A stretch of DNA of 64,000 nucleotides from Epiperipatus broadwayi (GCA_028023455.1 JAQFVV010000014.1:871336-935335); one strand, 5' to 3'. Shown: positions 1 to 14,856, counted from the stretch's first letter. The notes: generated by a model not told the origin, from the sequence alone. Translations and numbers: made by a program.

Positions 1-939
1 ATATATCACCATAAATTTGCAAAATCTCACAACTTTTTTTATGTTCAGAATATCTGGAAACTATTAGAAAGAAGAGAAAAAAATGAACAAAAACAGGAAG
101 ATGACATTTTTTGAAAAAATAGTTGGTTAAAAGAAAAATGGATCAATAATTAGATTAATTTAAAAGTTATCAATGGTTAACAGAAATGTAGGATTTGTTA
201 AAAAAAATATTAGGAAAAAAGAAAAATGAATCAACAATTACACTAACTACACGAAAATGTTATAAATAATCATTTTAATTTTATTTAAGTGGAGTATAAT
301 AGGTATTCAATTCAGTCATATATCAATAAGTAACATAGATAATGTTTGTACAGGTATGAGCGGGGTTGGGATTTTTTTGATCTTATTATTAAATGTATTT
401 TCATGCCTAAATAAATTAAAATATAAAAAGCTATTTCATTTAACTTTCTATTGCTTCTGTTTTAATTAAAAGAAGCAGAGAGAAAAGTAATAATTTGCTT
501 CAATATAATAATCCTGCAGAAAGGAGTTTGCTGTTAACTGAAAGAAGATCCTTTATTCCCATTTGGAGGCTTTAAGGGAACTGAGCAGGGCAAATTCCTA
601 ATGTTAACACAATAGGTTCTTATCATTGCAGCTGATATTACTAAATGATTATTCATATGGTATATGAACATGAATATGAATACCAGATACTGTAGGAGTT
701 AATTGGCTTTTGTGTTTGAGATTAAGATCAAGATATACCATGGTTGTTCTTCTGAATTACCTGATAGTTCTTAACTGAAATATTATTGAGTTTCTTGAAG
801 GCAGAATAAATGTATATGTAAATGATTTTTTTTTCTTAATAGATATTTATAATCTTGTCAGATAAAACTTTTTTTTAGTAAATATTTACAATCATATCAG
901 ACAAAATTATGATGCCTTTTCACAGCAGACTGTAAAGTT
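1..939. other. AT-rich stretch, no gene seen
   Basis: No reading frame, RNA gene or structured repeat can be supported here. The 5' part of the RTE-type LINE that starts to be readable near 950 may extend into the right end of this stretch, but I cannot recognise it. Confidence 0.6.
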
Positions 940-3775
<2,836 letters not shown>

Positions 3776-5580
3776 TTATTAAAAATATAAAATATACTTT
3801 TAGTAAAGCAAAGTTTATTACTAATAAAAATGGATATATTTAAATATTTTATAATCAGTGAAATACCTGTTGGTGAAAAGAATTAGTATAACCAAACAAG
3901 AAAATATTTATTAATTAACAAATACTATTAACAAGTAGTATGTCTAGTGTGTTTTTAACTTTTGTTTTTTTTTCATGTTATTGAGTGAAAACCTGTAAAA
4001 TAAAAATTCATAGTTGTACTTCCATTGACTGATGAGGGCAAACATTTGAATATATCATCAATGTAACAAATCTTTCTATTTACTTATTTATTCTTTTTTT
4101 TTTTTTTTGTTTAAACAATGTGTGATAAAGTATAAAATTCTTATATATTTATTTTTCATATTATTTTTAATATTATAAATGTTTTACTCATATATTTATT
4201 ATATTAGGTTTATCACTTAGTATATCAGTAGTATTTTAGAGACTCCCACATATTAAAATGTTCCAGAGTGCATATTAAAACAGTACAAATAAATCATTAA
4301 ATATAAGTAATATAGAAATGTTTATAAAGATTTAATCATTTTGCATATCACCAGATGTATTATTTCCCTGGTGGGATTTTTTGTAAGCTTTAATTGAGTT
4401 CGACAATGGTAAATGAAAATGTAACAATAACTTCAGAATCAGAACATAATTTTTTTAATTGAAATTTTTATTCCAAAATACAAATGGAAATATATTAATC
4501 TCTCATAAACATATCAAATTCTTTTCTAAATATCAAAATTGTTTCTTAATATTTAGATTATTTCACATTATTTTAAGACATTGATGGCAATGGCATTCAT
4601 AAGGTTGGCTGATCAGAATGCTGTAATTTTTTTTGTTACCATTACTCTAGGAGTTACTATCTTTTATTATGTGTAGAAAACAATGTAAAAATGTATATTT
4701 ATGATTTTTAATAATTATTACACAAATATTCTGTAAAAATAATCATGAGTCAATAAACTTTGTAAAAAAAAAGTTTTTAGCTGCATTTAGTGTAGATATC
4801 AAGGCAGTGCTTAAAATTCTTTTAGTTTGCCACTATTCAATATTACAGCTTTTAAAAAAAAATTAAAATATTCATATTTTAAACATTACAAATTTAAAAT
4901 TTAAAAAATAAAATTACCAAAATATCTCAATAAATGGGCTACAAAAAAGTTTAATGAAATACAGTTAGGGCATTTCTAAAGATTTTTCTGAACAAATGCC
5001 TCATGGTTAATAATCTATATAGTAATAATAAAATAATATATTTTACATATTAAATAAAACCAATATAATTTAAGATAAATTTAATATAATAGTATATATA
5101 CTATTTTATACAATTATAATTAAAATATAAATTATTTATGTTTAGAGATCATTTTATGTAGTTTTATGTATTTAAATATTTTGTAGCTCTGATTGAGACT
5201 GCTTACCAGATAAATGTGTAAAATATGAAATAAAAATTTTTATAGAGACAATTTTTGCATTGAAGGAAGTGTTAAAGGAAATACTTATTATTTATACTTG
5301 TTAATAATAAATATATAGATGTTTAGCTGTACCTGCAGTTGTGAGATTAAATGAGTGTAATGTAGTTAGTTGGTCATTAAAATATATTTAAATAATATTT
5401 TCATGAGATATCAACAGCAGGTAAAAGTAACTATTGTAATACATGTATATATAAAAATATTATAGGTCATTTTTAAATATATTTAAAGAAAAGTAACTAT
5501 TGTTTTATTTTATCAATGTGAGCAAAGCCAACTCGGGACTTTTCACATGTTAGTCGAATAAAAAAAATAAAAAATAATAT
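3776..5580. other. AT-rich stretch, no gene seen
   Basis: Very AT-rich with homopolymer A and T runs. I see no reading frame with family features, no inverted repeat and no tandem array. Confidence 0.6.
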
Positions 5581-5584
5581 AATG

Positions 5585-5990
5585 CAGTTGATTATTGAAA
5601 TATATATATATATATATATGTAAGGAGATTATATTCCGTGCAGTGGAAATTTTTTAATGTTTTATTATCTAAATTCCATTTTTGATGTATCGAATACCAA
5701 ATAAAAATTTCCTCACTAATTTTCTCCATTTCTCTAGTTATACCATCACCATTATTAGAAAGTTTGATAATTAAAATATATTTATATATTCTACTTTTGA
5801 ATTGTAGCTTTACTTTTACATTATTAGAAAATTTGATAATTAAAATATATGTATGTATTCCATTTTCAATTTTTAATGTATTGAATACCAAATTAATTTT
5901 TTTACTCCTTAATTCTTTCCATTTCTCTATCTCTCTTTTTGCATTAGTAGAAAATTTGATAATTAAAATATATTTACATAATATTTATAT
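5585..5990. repeat. Degenerate tandem duplication, period about 190 bp
   Basis: The word GAATACCAAAT occurs near 5692 and again near 5883, and GATAATTAAAATATAT near 5765, 5834 and 5957. The outer copies of each word are about 191-192 bases apart, and the sequence between also matches (a CCATTTCTCT block in both units). The extra copy at 5834 sits 69 bases after the first, so one part was duplicated again. The reading frames across it are a product of the repeat. Confidence 0.7.
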
Positions 5991-7570
5991 CAAATAATTA
6001 TCAATAGCCGTATTGCAAAATATATAAAGTATTTTAAATACAATATAATTTTATCTGGATTACCAAAAACTAATATCTTCATTTTTCTGCTATGGATTTC
6101 AAAATGGTAAAACTTTATCAAATTCATTTTTTCTCTTGCTGAACCTATGACATTTTAAAATTTAGTTTTTCAAATGCTAAATATATTTAACTGACATCCT
6201 AAAAGATGATCAATTTCATAGTTAAAGTTTATCAAATTCAGTAGTATTTCTTTTACTATAATTGTGCCATTTTAAATTCTAATTTAACCTCTTTTTTGCT
6301 GATTATTTTATTGGCTGAGTGAGGTAAAAGTCTAAACTTTTAATTAGTCAATTCACAAACTCAAGCATGAAAATATATTCATCTTTTAATATTATATTCA
6401 TTTTAGTTTCATTTGTAAAAAGTATATTAATAATTTGTCAGGTTATGAAAGTGAATGAAAATTTTTTCAAAAATAAATTTTTATTTATAATTATAAAAAT
6501 ATTTGATAGTGGCAAATCTAAAATGAACGTTACTCACCAACCAAAAAGTTTTGCTGATGTCAGTGATTTCTTTCCCAATTTTACGTTGTGGAAAAGTAAA
6601 TAATTTTTGTCAAAGTCTGAACTATTTTTCTAAAATAATTTTATTTTTAGCATATTTTATCAAAATAATTTATAATTTGTCAAAAAATACTTTTAAAATG
6701 GTCTAAAACTTTCGCTTATCATTTTCGAAATGAAAGAAAAGAAATCGTTGTCAAAATTTAACAGCCAATCAGATTCAAGAAAAGACGGCCTTCTTCCTTT
6801 GTTAGACCTTCAACATCAGTTTTATTGATTTTTTACTTGTAAAACAATTCAAGATAGGGCAGCATCTTATGGAACTTTTTTTAACCTTTAAAAATAACGC
6901 AAAATCTTAACGGTAGCTTTAAAAAATGCTGGAATTAGAGCAATTTGAAGCCGACGTGAAACCATCACGTTTTTAGCCGTAACTAGCAAAAAATGAGTTA
7001 ATGTGCTAAATTGAATATATATTTAAACTTAAATTGTAAAAGTTTTTAAATTCATTATTATAACTTATCTAAATTGTTATTATTCAAATGAAAAATTAAA
7101 TATGTGGATACAAATGCAATTTAGTTCAATTAAAATATATTTATAAAAACAAATTTTATTTTGCTTTATCAAGAACTATATTTTTTATTTAAAAACTTTT
7201 CCAACTCTGTAATCTGTAATGGGTGCTGCCCTTTTTTTGGTTTTTTTATAACATCATTGAAAATCATTTATAATGTAGAGTTTCCACTGATTTTTATATT
7301 GCAAATTATAATTTTTAAAAATATATATATGCTAGCAAAATTCTATACAAAAAAAAAAAAAGAAAATCATACAAGATTCTTCAGGATTGGTTCAATATTT
7401 GTTGAATTATAAAATCACAAACTAATAAACAAACAAACTTTTACATGTTCATAGTAATATAGATAAAGAAGAAGAAAGAATAATAATTATATAATTATCT
7501 ATTTTAAATAATTTAATATATCCAGCACACAGTTCTTCTTTTCAAAATAGTTCATATATATCTAATATAA
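5991..7570. other. AT-rich stretch, no gene seen
   Basis: Short open frames occur (for example 6367-6603 on the plus strand) but have no recognisable domain and biased Ile/Lys/Phe content expected from AT richness. The segment 6730-6990 is somewhat less AT-rich than its surroundings but I cannot identify it. Confidence 0.5.
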
Positions 7571-7640
7571 AAATAAAACAAACTAACTCCTTCTTTTTAA
7601 AACTTGATTTTTTATGACTATAATCATGAAAAAGAAATCT

Positions 7641-7678
7641 GACATTTCGACTATTTTTTATAGTCTTTTTCAAGGCAC
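7641..7678 (-). ncRNA. Hammerhead-like motif, PLE left arm
   Basis: On the minus strand a six-base stem GACTAT/ATAGTC is followed immediately by GAAA, as after stem II of a hammerhead ribozyme. The upstream core reads CTTGAAAAA rather than CTGANGA, so self-cleavage is doubtful. PLEs are known to carry hammerhead motifs in their terminal repeats. Confidence 0.4.
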
Positions 7679-7873
7679 ACTAAAATAAAATATATATGCT
7701 ATAAATATCACATATTCCAAAAAAAAAAATTAAATTAATTAAAAATTACAAAATATATCCATAACCAAAATTTTTTTTTTTTTTTACCTTATCTCACTCC
7801 CCTTTCCTATTACAATCACAACTTAAACACAACTAATTCTTTTTTAAAATATATATATATAAAAGTTTTTATT

Positions 7874-7908
<35 letters not shown>

Positions 7909-7958
7909 TTTTTATTTGATATATATATATCAAATAAAAACTTTTAATTAAAAACCTA

Positions 7959-8489
7959 TTATTTTCTTTTATCTTTTTTTATTAACATCCTATTTAATTC
8001 TGGTTTTATTTCATTTATGTATACACCCTCTTTTATTATCCTTTCATTATATGACTTAATACATTCCAAAGGTTTTATTTCAAAACCCCCATGCTTAAAT
8101 TTATTCTTATGAATGTAAATAGCAGAATTTTTATCACCTAAATGCTGTTTTAATCTAGTTTTTAATTTATTTTTATTAGTCCCAATATATGTCATTTCTA
8201 CATTCTTTCTAAAACAATTCAAACATTTTATCAAATAAACTGAATTCATAATGTCTAATCTATTATAATCCCCATTATTATTAATTAAAAAATTTAAATT
8301 TGCTTTCTTTTTATAAACTGGACAAATTGAAACATTATATTTCCTATTAATCATTTTAATTAATTTCTTAACTTTAATAAATAAATCTTTAGATATATTA
8401 AAACCAACATAAATAATCTTTTCTCTATTCCTATTCCTATCTAATCTCATTCTATTCCTTATTTTATTTATATTTTTATTAGAAAACAA
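7959..8489 (-). pseudogene. PLE GIY-YIG endonuclease, left copy
   Basis: This 176-residue open frame is the C-terminal endonuclease of the left PLE copy. A GIY-like block (residues about 82-88, NSVYLIK) carries a C-x-x-C pair (CLNC); the YIG block reads TYIGTNKNKLKTRL with the expected Arg, and a late E occurs in IIKEGVYI. The key residues of this class therefore look intact. The endonuclease would cut target DNA to prime reverse transcription. Against the right copy, one base is missing near 8491-8494 (right copy GTTGAACA, left copy GTTAACA). That shift separates the frame from the RT part, so I call it a pseudogene. The Met at the start of the frame is an internal residue of the original protein. 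Confidence 0.8.
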
Positions 8490-8913
8490 ATGTTAACTAT
8501 ACCCCTAGGATAATCATTCATAAAACCTTCATTCCTAATAATATCAACCTCATTCTCAAACAAATTACTATTTGAACATAACTTAATTGCCCTAATAATT
8601 TTATTATTAACAATATTAATTTTACTCTGATTATCAATATCTGAAAACCAATTATTTGATAATCCAAAAAATGTTTTTTTTCTAAATACAGATGTTTCTA
8701 TAATAACACTACCATTCCTATCAATTTTTTTTTAAATTCTAACATCCATATATTCAATAACATTAATATATTCTTTTTCCATAGTTAATTTTATTTTTTC
8801 AACTCTACCATTATATATAACTCAAAAAATTATCTGCATTTCTTTTATTACCATTGAAAACCATAAAATAGTCATCAACATATCTAATAATAGGAATAAA
8901 CCAATTTTTTATG
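8490..8913 (-). pseudogene. PLE reverse transcriptase C-terminal part, left copy
   Basis: Minus-strand translation across two frames gives the end of the palm with motif C, RYVDDYFMVF (about 8860-8893), followed by the thumb region and a linker that reaches the endonuclease. Upstream of motif C only about 12 residues remain before the palindrome centre. A stop interrupts the frame after MEYMDVRI in both arms, so it predates the two copies or was shared by their source. RT without fingers and motif A cannot work. Confidence 0.75.
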
Positions 8914-9240
8914 TTAGATATGTTGATGACTATTTTATGGTTTTCAATGGTAATAAAAGAAATGCAGATAATTTTTTGAGTTATATTAATGGTAGAGTTG
9001 AAAAAATAAAATTTACTATGGAAAAAGAATATATTAATGTTATGGAATATATGGATGTTAGAATTTTTTAAAAAAAAGATAGGAATGGTAGTGTTATTAT
9101 AGAAACATCTGTATTTAGAAAAAAAAAAAAACATTTTTTGGATTATCAAATAATTGGTTTTCAGACATTGATAATCATAGTAAAATTAATATTGTAATAA
9201 TAAAATTATTAGGGCAATTAAGTTATGTTCAAATAGTAAT
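8914..9240 (+). pseudogene. PLE reverse transcriptase C-terminal part, right copy
   Basis: The plus-strand arm begins exactly at the codons before Y-V-D-D and repeats the same RT end as the left copy, with the same stop after the MDVRI stretch and a different length of the A run near 9120. It runs into the endonuclease frame starting at 9241. Being cut at the catalytic motif, it is only a remnant. Confidence 0.75.
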
Positions 9241-9846
9241 TTGTTTAAGAATGAGGTTGATATTATTAGGAATGAATGTTTTATGAATGATTATCCTAGG
9301 GGTGTAGTTGAACATTTGTTTTCTAATAAAAATATAAATAAAATAAGGAATAGAATGGGATTAGATAAGAATAGGAATAGAGAAAAGATTATTTATGTTG
9401 GTTTTAATATATCTAAAGATTTATTTATTAAAGTTAAGAAATTAATTAAAATGATTAATAGGAAATATAATGTTTCAATTTGTCCAATTTATAAAAAGAA
9501 AGCAAATTTAAATTTTTTAATTAATAATAATGGGGATTATAATAGATTAGACATTATGAATTCAGTTTATTTGATAAAATGTTTGAATTGTTTTAGAAAG
9601 AATGTAGAAATGACATATATTAGGACTAGTAAAAATAAATTAAAAACTAGATTAAAACAGCATTTAGGTGATAAAAATTCTGCTATTTACATTCATAAGA
9701 ATAAATTTAAGCATGGGGATTTTGAAATAAAACCTTTGGAATGTATTAAGTCATATAATGAAAGGATAATAAAAGAAGGTGTATACATAAATGAAATAAA
9801 ACCAGAATTACATAGGACGTTAATAGAAAAAGATAAAAGAAAATAA
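9241..9846 (+). pseudogene. PLE GIY-YIG endonuclease, right copy
   Basis: A 201-residue frame nearly identical to the left copy over its C-terminal 176 residues. It stays open further upstream because it lacks the left copy's one-base deletion. The YIG motif is damaged: TYIG in the left copy is TYIR here, followed by S for N, and later G-to-D and N-to-H changes. Loss of the motif glycine predicts a weakened or dead nuclease. The first Met is internal to the original polyprotein. Confidence 0.8.
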
Positions 9847-10061
9847 TAGGTTTTTAATTATAAGTTTTTATTTGATATATATAGATTTTTAAAAAGGAAT
9901 TAGTTGTGTTTAAGTTGTGATTGTAATAGGAAAGGGGAGTGAGATAAGGTAAAAAAAAAAAAAGGAAAATTTTGGTTATGGATATATTTTGTAGTTTTTA
10001 ATTATTTTTTTTTTTTTTGGAATATGTGATATTTATTGTATATATATATATTATTTTAGTG

Positions 10062-10098
10062 TGCCTTGAAAAAGACTATAAAAATAGTCGAAATGTCA
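10062..10098 (+). ncRNA. Hammerhead-like motif, PLE right arm
   Basis: GACTAT (10074-10079) pairs with ATAGTC (10084-10089) around a four-A loop and is followed by GAAA (10090-10093). It mirrors the motif in the left arm. The 5' core CTTGAAAAA departs from CTGANGA. Confidence 0.4.
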
Positions 10099-10344
10099 GA
10101 TTTCTTTTTCATGATTATAGTCATAAAAAATCAAGTTTTAAAAAGGAGTTAGTTTGTTTTATTTCTATAATTATCTGTTATATATAAAATTAGAATAAAA
10201 AGCTACTCAATTGTCATAATTAATGTTAAATAGTCAACAATAGTTTTTCCAATTTTTGATAGTAGTAATAATAAAAATATCAATGAATAATGTATTCAAA
10301 ATATTACCCAAATCACACTTTTCTTTATTCTTCTGTAATATATA

Positions 10345-10504
10345 TAAATACAATTTATACAAACCACTTCAAACACTTTATTTGTATATATATACACCTA
10401 TGTTTCAACTGTCCTACAGTCTTCTTCAGAGCCAGTTCACTTTGATTTTTAAGAGATTAAAGTGAAGTTGCTCTGAAGAAGACTGAAGGACAGTTGAAAT
10501 GTAG

Positions 10505-10547
<43 letters not shown>

Positions 10548-10600
10548 AATAAAGAGTTTTGCTAAAAAGTGTTTTAAGTGGTTTGGATAAATTGTATTTA
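10345..10600. mobile_element. Inverted terminal fragments of a different PLE
   Basis: Bases 10345-10447 and 10455-10600 are imperfect reverse complements around a short centre; the right arm is longer because it holds an (AT)n run at 10511-10541. The right arm contains CTGAAGA (10473-10479), ACTG/CAGT pairing around AAGGA, then GAAA (10496-10499), the same layout as the other PLE ends but from a distinct sequence. No coding part remains. I call it a PLE terminal repeat by analogy with the two PLEs that still have GIY-YIG domains. Confidence 0.6.
10473..10502 (+). ncRNA. Hammerhead-like core with CTGAAGA and GAAA
   Basis: Of the three PLE ends in the window this one is closest to the hammerhead consensus: CTGAAGA, a stem of four or five pairs with an AAGGA loop, then GAAA. 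One extra A lies between the CTGAAGA core and the stem, which may spoil the fold. The inverted copy on the left (10402-10430, minus) has the same core. Confidence 0.45.
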
Positions 10601-10972
10601 TTGAATAATGTACTGTTAACATATGAATTTGTAATTTTTGTATGTTTAAGTGTAATTTTAAATTTAGTACAACTTTCCATCAACCTATCTATGTATGTAT
10701 TTGTAGGTAGACTATGTATAAACATTTCATAGAGTTATTTATGATAATAACTATTTTTACACTTTTTTTAATTAAATATATAAATATTGTTCAAATTTAT
10801 AAAATATTTAGGAAAAGATTTAGCAGAAATCATGAATATGTTCCTTGTAGCATTTTCGGTAATATATATATTATTTATGTTATATATATATATAACAATT
10901 ATTTATTTTTTATGATTTTTGCAAGTGTTCAATATTTTAATACATAAAGTCAATATTAATATAAGAAGCATA

Positions 10973-11051
<79 letters not shown>
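10973..11051. repeat. (AAT)n microsatellite
   Basis: About 26 uninterrupted AAT units. No transposable element end can be recognised directly beside it. Confidence 0.95.
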
Positions 11052-11053
<2 letters not shown>

Positions 11054-11573
11054 TATAATAGAGATAATATATTTAATTGAAACAACTATATATATATATT
11101 CAGTCATTTCTTTTTTTGTAATCGTTATATGGGAATATAACCTTAGGATAATTAATAGATAAAAAAATACTACATTATTAATTTCATTATTAGAGCAAAT
11201 TATTTAAATAGATGTTTTGTCTTTTAATCAAAACATTTTTTTAAATTGTTTAATTGCCATAATAATAATTATTTTAACAATATAAATGAGCAAAATATTT
11301 TATAAAAATATGTTCATGGGTATTTCATTTATTTTTAAGTACATATATTTATTTAAAAATTTATGCTAAAGTTTGACTATGTATATGTAGACACACACAT
11401 ATGTATATGGTTGAGCTTTAATTTCAAATATCATATTATTACAATTTATGAATATTAATTTTTAAATGGATTAGCAAATTATAACTTAAAATTTTGCTTA
11501 ATTAAAATTTTGAAATGTCTAACACTAAATTTATTGTCAAAATATTTTTGATAATACAAATATTATAGCACAA

Positions 11574-11588
11574 GCATCATCATCATCA

Positions 11589-11625
<37 letters not shown>

Positions 11626-11639
11626 AATGATGATGATGA
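11574..11639. repeat. (CAT)n(ATT)n(GAT)n compound microsatellite
   Basis: CAT units pass into ATT units and end in GATGATGATG. It lies just left of the end of the Ty3/Gypsy pol remnant. Confidence 0.9.
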
Positions 11640-11719
11640 AAAATACATGGCTGATCTTTTTAATAATTTCTATGTATATATATATATAGAACACACATAG
11701 AGCCATCTATTAATGATAT

Positions 11720-12610
11720 GACATCTACACTTATTTTGAGGGCTCTAATTTTCAGCCCAGAACACATTGTTATCCAGGTATTGTACAATAGGAAAAGAGC
11801 CCTCATTCAAATTACAGAATTTTTGGCAAATGAATTTTCCAGGGTCACTAACATGTGGCATTTTCACCATCACTTTGTCCCCTATTTGGAATCAGAATCT
11901 GATACCCATTCTGTTTATAGGGGTTTGATGAGCTCAAGCTATATCCACTTCTATATCTAACAGAGACTATTCCATTTCTGGTACGGATGTTTTTATCAAT
12001 TGATGGATAAGTTTTCCTAAATGCAACCAGATTGGAGCAAACCCCATTGACTCGTAAACAAACCAATTAAAAATAATTTACGATCTGTGATACTTGTTTA
12101 ACCCAACCCTGATGGTTTGTCAGAAAATAGGCTCTAAACAGTGATTTCATTTGCCACATGACCCTTTCACATGGGTTTTATTAGGGCTTATAGATAGATG
12201 TCTATATATGTTTGATCTTTTGTCATTGTATCCACCTATGCCCTTCCTCTGATGTGAAAGGAGTACCGTGATCCAAGAATAAAACTTTTGGTTTTCCCAC
12301 AGCTGAAAAATGATCTTTTTCTAGCACTCTTATGGTGTTTCTTGCATTCGCTTGGGGACATGCAGTCCAAATTTAGAAAATAGATCATATTTCATATTTA
12401 TTTTTGTTAAAGGCTGGTAATGGACCATAGTAATCCATGACCATCATCTCCTGGGGTTCATTGGAATCATAGAGATCATAGGCAGACATAACTTTTATTG
12501 GCTGACTTCACTTTTTGACATAGCTCACATTTGCCTATCATTACTATAATTTTAGTGTGCATGCCAGGCCAATAAAACCAGTCCCCAGAGCAAGTGCTCA
12601 GTTTTTGGTG
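11720..12610 (-). pseudogene. Ty3/Gypsy integrase remnant (element A)
   Basis: On the minus strand, translated over several frames, a His-rich segment near 12600-12650 and CELCQKVK near 12510-12535 look like the H-H-C-C zinc-binding domain. The catalytic core follows: MMVMDYYGPLPAF (first Asp) near 12410-12450, FLDHGTPF (second Asp) near 12260-12285, and NPCERVM with a following K-S-L-F-R-A-Y (Glu) near 12130-12185. A frame of 72 residues at 11848-12066 carries the segment after the core. The protein would join element cDNA to the host chromosome. Stops between blocks show that it is dead. Confidence 0.75.
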
Positions 12611-12869
12611 TGCCATAATGACCATAGAGTTGATGTACATGAGTGATGACAGTCCCTCATCTGATTAGGATAGGCTTCCACTTCCTTTGTTCCTTGTGAA
12701 TTTAATACTGAAATACTGTCTCATTCTTTTTGTTCCACCTTATTTTTTACCTATCCTAGTTCTGGTTTCTTTTCCTTTCAGCTGCTCAATTAATGCCTTG
12801 AGCCATCTGTCTTGTTTCAGCTTTCATTTACCCTTAGATTTATACCAGCAATATACATGTTTTCTCCAT

Positions 12870-13900
12870 TTAAGTGTGAGGGTGGGAGCATGCAGGGTTA
12901 TGACTAAGATATCAGGCACAACATTCTCTGATCCTTTGCAATACCATATAGTATTATTATATTCCTGGAGATATAAACTCCAGTGGTTCAGCTAACTGTT
13001 GGTAAAATAGCTATGGTTCAAAAACTCTTTAAGCTTTTATGGTCCATAATGACGACCACTTGACCCTAAGTGTGTCCTAAAGTTCTGGAATGCCCAAACA
13101 ATCACTAGGGCTTTCTTTTCTTTAGTAGTATAATGGAGGTTGGGTCCCCAGCAATCAGCTTACAAAATACAACCCCACCCGATCATCATATTGTATCTGA
13201 AATAATTTGACCACCAACCCATGCCCACTACTTTTCATTTGTACAAAAAAAATTTTTTTGACGTCTTTGAAGACAAACATGACCTGCTTCTCAAACCCTC
13301 CTTTTTATATCCTGAATGGCTTGCTCTTGTTCCTGATTCCATTTTCATGGAATGTTCTACCTTACCAGCATTACCAACAATTCCATCTGTTCCACAAACC
13401 CCTTGTCAAATCTATTGTAAAAATTGCCTAGGCCCAGGAATTATAAGATTTGTATTCAGAATTTTGGTTTAGGGAACTCTCTAATAACTAAGACCTTGTC
13501 CAGAAAAGGTTTAATTCTTTGGGCGCCCACCATATGTCCCAAGAATATCACCTCCTTGCATAACATACTTTTTTAAATTGATTTTTATAATTCCCTTCTT
13601 TAGGCATTCTCTGACAAACAGTTCTACATCCTGGATGTGCTCCTTGATTGTCGATGCTGATGCTAGCACATCATCTACATACAATGTGACCAACTCTGAC
13701 CTCTTCTGATAACACTTGATCCAGGCATCTCAATAACTCTGCCCCATTGTTTATTAAGCCAAGTGACATTTGGTTAAATTGATAGGAGTAACCCTCATAT
13801 CTAAAAGCTGTATATTTTTGGTCTTCAGAATGAATTTGGAATAAAGTTTAATTTGCCAGATATACTCTTCCCTTTAAATCTCCCTAACAATTCCTGAATA
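12870..13900 (-). pseudogene. Ty3/Gypsy reverse transcriptase and RNase H remnant (element A)
   Basis: RT motif C is clear: TLYVDDVLASAS at 13655-13690, in a 60-residue open frame (13511-13693) that continues with EEHI-like and NLKK-like thumb blocks and ends near a GRRP-like turn. Palm sequence before it is traceable to about 13900. Downstream, RNase H-like blocks include KEKKALVIVWAFQNFRTHLG near 13070-13130 and a Y-C-K-G-S-E-N block near 12930. The YVDD aspartates are kept, but frameshifts separate the domains. Confidence 0.75.
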
Positions 13901-14149
13901 GGGAGTGGGATGTTAAATCAGGGATTGTTATTCTATTATGTTGCAGTGTGTTGAGTTACACTCTGACTCATTATTCTTCACAACTACCAGTGAGTTGCAA
14001 TACAGAGAGAAAAACTTTGAAATAATTCTGCATTCCATTGTTTGTTAAATTTGTTTCTTAACTTCATCTCTGCATTGATGAGGAATTGGGTACGATCTAG
14101 ACTGGAAAGGTTGGTCTCAGTTTACTATAGTTCATTGTTCAAATCACTG

Positions 14150-14700
14150 GATTATACCTGGCTCATCTGAAAAAATGTGACTATACTTTTTCCAATATTT
14201 CCGGCATCACCCTTTCCCCATTTTCACTGCCATCTTTGTGTGCTTAATCTTTTCCACTATAAGATTGTCTACTGGCTCTTCTTTGATGGGTATGACCCCT
14301 ATTGAGTTGTGTAGGTCAGGCACTAAGAATTTTATTCTTTCCTTCACATGTGACTCGCTCACCTTCATAATCCAGGACACACTTGTATTTATACAAAACA
14401 TCTGACCCTATTTGGCCTTCTATATCAGATCCTTCTTAATGAGGAATACATGAGGGGAATGTTTTCCATTAATCTGTAGATCCACCCATATTTACTTGGA
14501 TTCTACATTATACCTCCTATTATTTGCCACTGTTACATGTATGGATTTCAATGGAAGGGTTCTTATGCAAGATTTTTCACTCAATATTTTATCATATCAC
14601 GTTTTCGATAAGATGGAAATTTGCATTAATAACAAAATTTATATTTCCTTTTTACTACCACACTGCCTGTCACTTTGCCATATTGTCGTATATTTAACAC
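14150..14700 (-). pseudogene. Ty3/Gypsy protease-like region (element A)
   Basis: Upstream of RT the minus strand gives a stretch typical of the retroelement protease end: a KYGW/D-L-Q-I-N-G-K-H segment and LISEGQIGSDVLYKYK across frames near 14380-14490, followed by a 64-residue frame at 14207-14401. I cannot find the D-T/S-G catalytic triplet; the place where it should be (near 14600-14640) lacks it. Identification rests mainly on position between the binding site and RT. Confidence 0.45.
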
Positions 14701-14856
14701 TTCCCTTTATTTTCTTTTTTATTTAATGCTTTACTCTATATTTAACACTACCCCCTATTTTCTTTTTTATTTAATGCTTTGCTCTCTAATGTGACAACAA
14801 ACAAAAAAAAATTCTTTTTTTTTACACCTGCTGCTCTCTTATGTTTGCAGCCCCAG

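Larger units (their letters stand above)
7571..10172. mobile_element. Penelope-like element, two copies head to head (palindrome)
   Basis: Bases 7571-8887 are the reverse complement of 8914-10172, apart from scattered substitutions and small indels; the loop is 26 bases. Each arm is one 5'-truncated PLE: the left arm reads on the minus strand and the right arm on the plus strand. Both break off upstream inside the RT domain just before the YVDD motif, and both continue through RT, a GIY-YIG endonuclease and a non-coding end. The loop (8888-8913) is RT sequence belonging to the left copy only. EN lying C-terminal to RT marks an EN-plus PLE rather than the Naiad/Chlamys type with N-terminal EN. 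The left arm also carries an extra (AT)n block with repeats of a TTTTTATTTGATAT word at 7830-7945. The arms differ at several codons, so this is not an assembly echo. Confidence 0.88.
10607..11705. other. Low-complexity stretch with two trinucleotide arrays
   Basis: No gene seen. It contains (AAT)n at 10973-11051, and at 11574-11639 a compound array of CAT, then ATT, then an ATG-type end. The second array has its own inverted symmetry. Confidence 0.7.

Noticed and set aside
5585-5990. CRISPR-like array
   Set aside because: Only two to three degenerate units with unequal spacing in an animal genome; an ordinary tandem duplication.
7571-10172. Assembly artefact (sequence and its reverse complement joined)
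   Set aside because: Arms differ by substitutions, a coding deletion and different AT blocks, and the loop belongs to one arm only.
12687-12995. Plus-strand secreted-looking protein of 102 residues
   Set aside because: Antisense of the RNase H to integrase part of element A.
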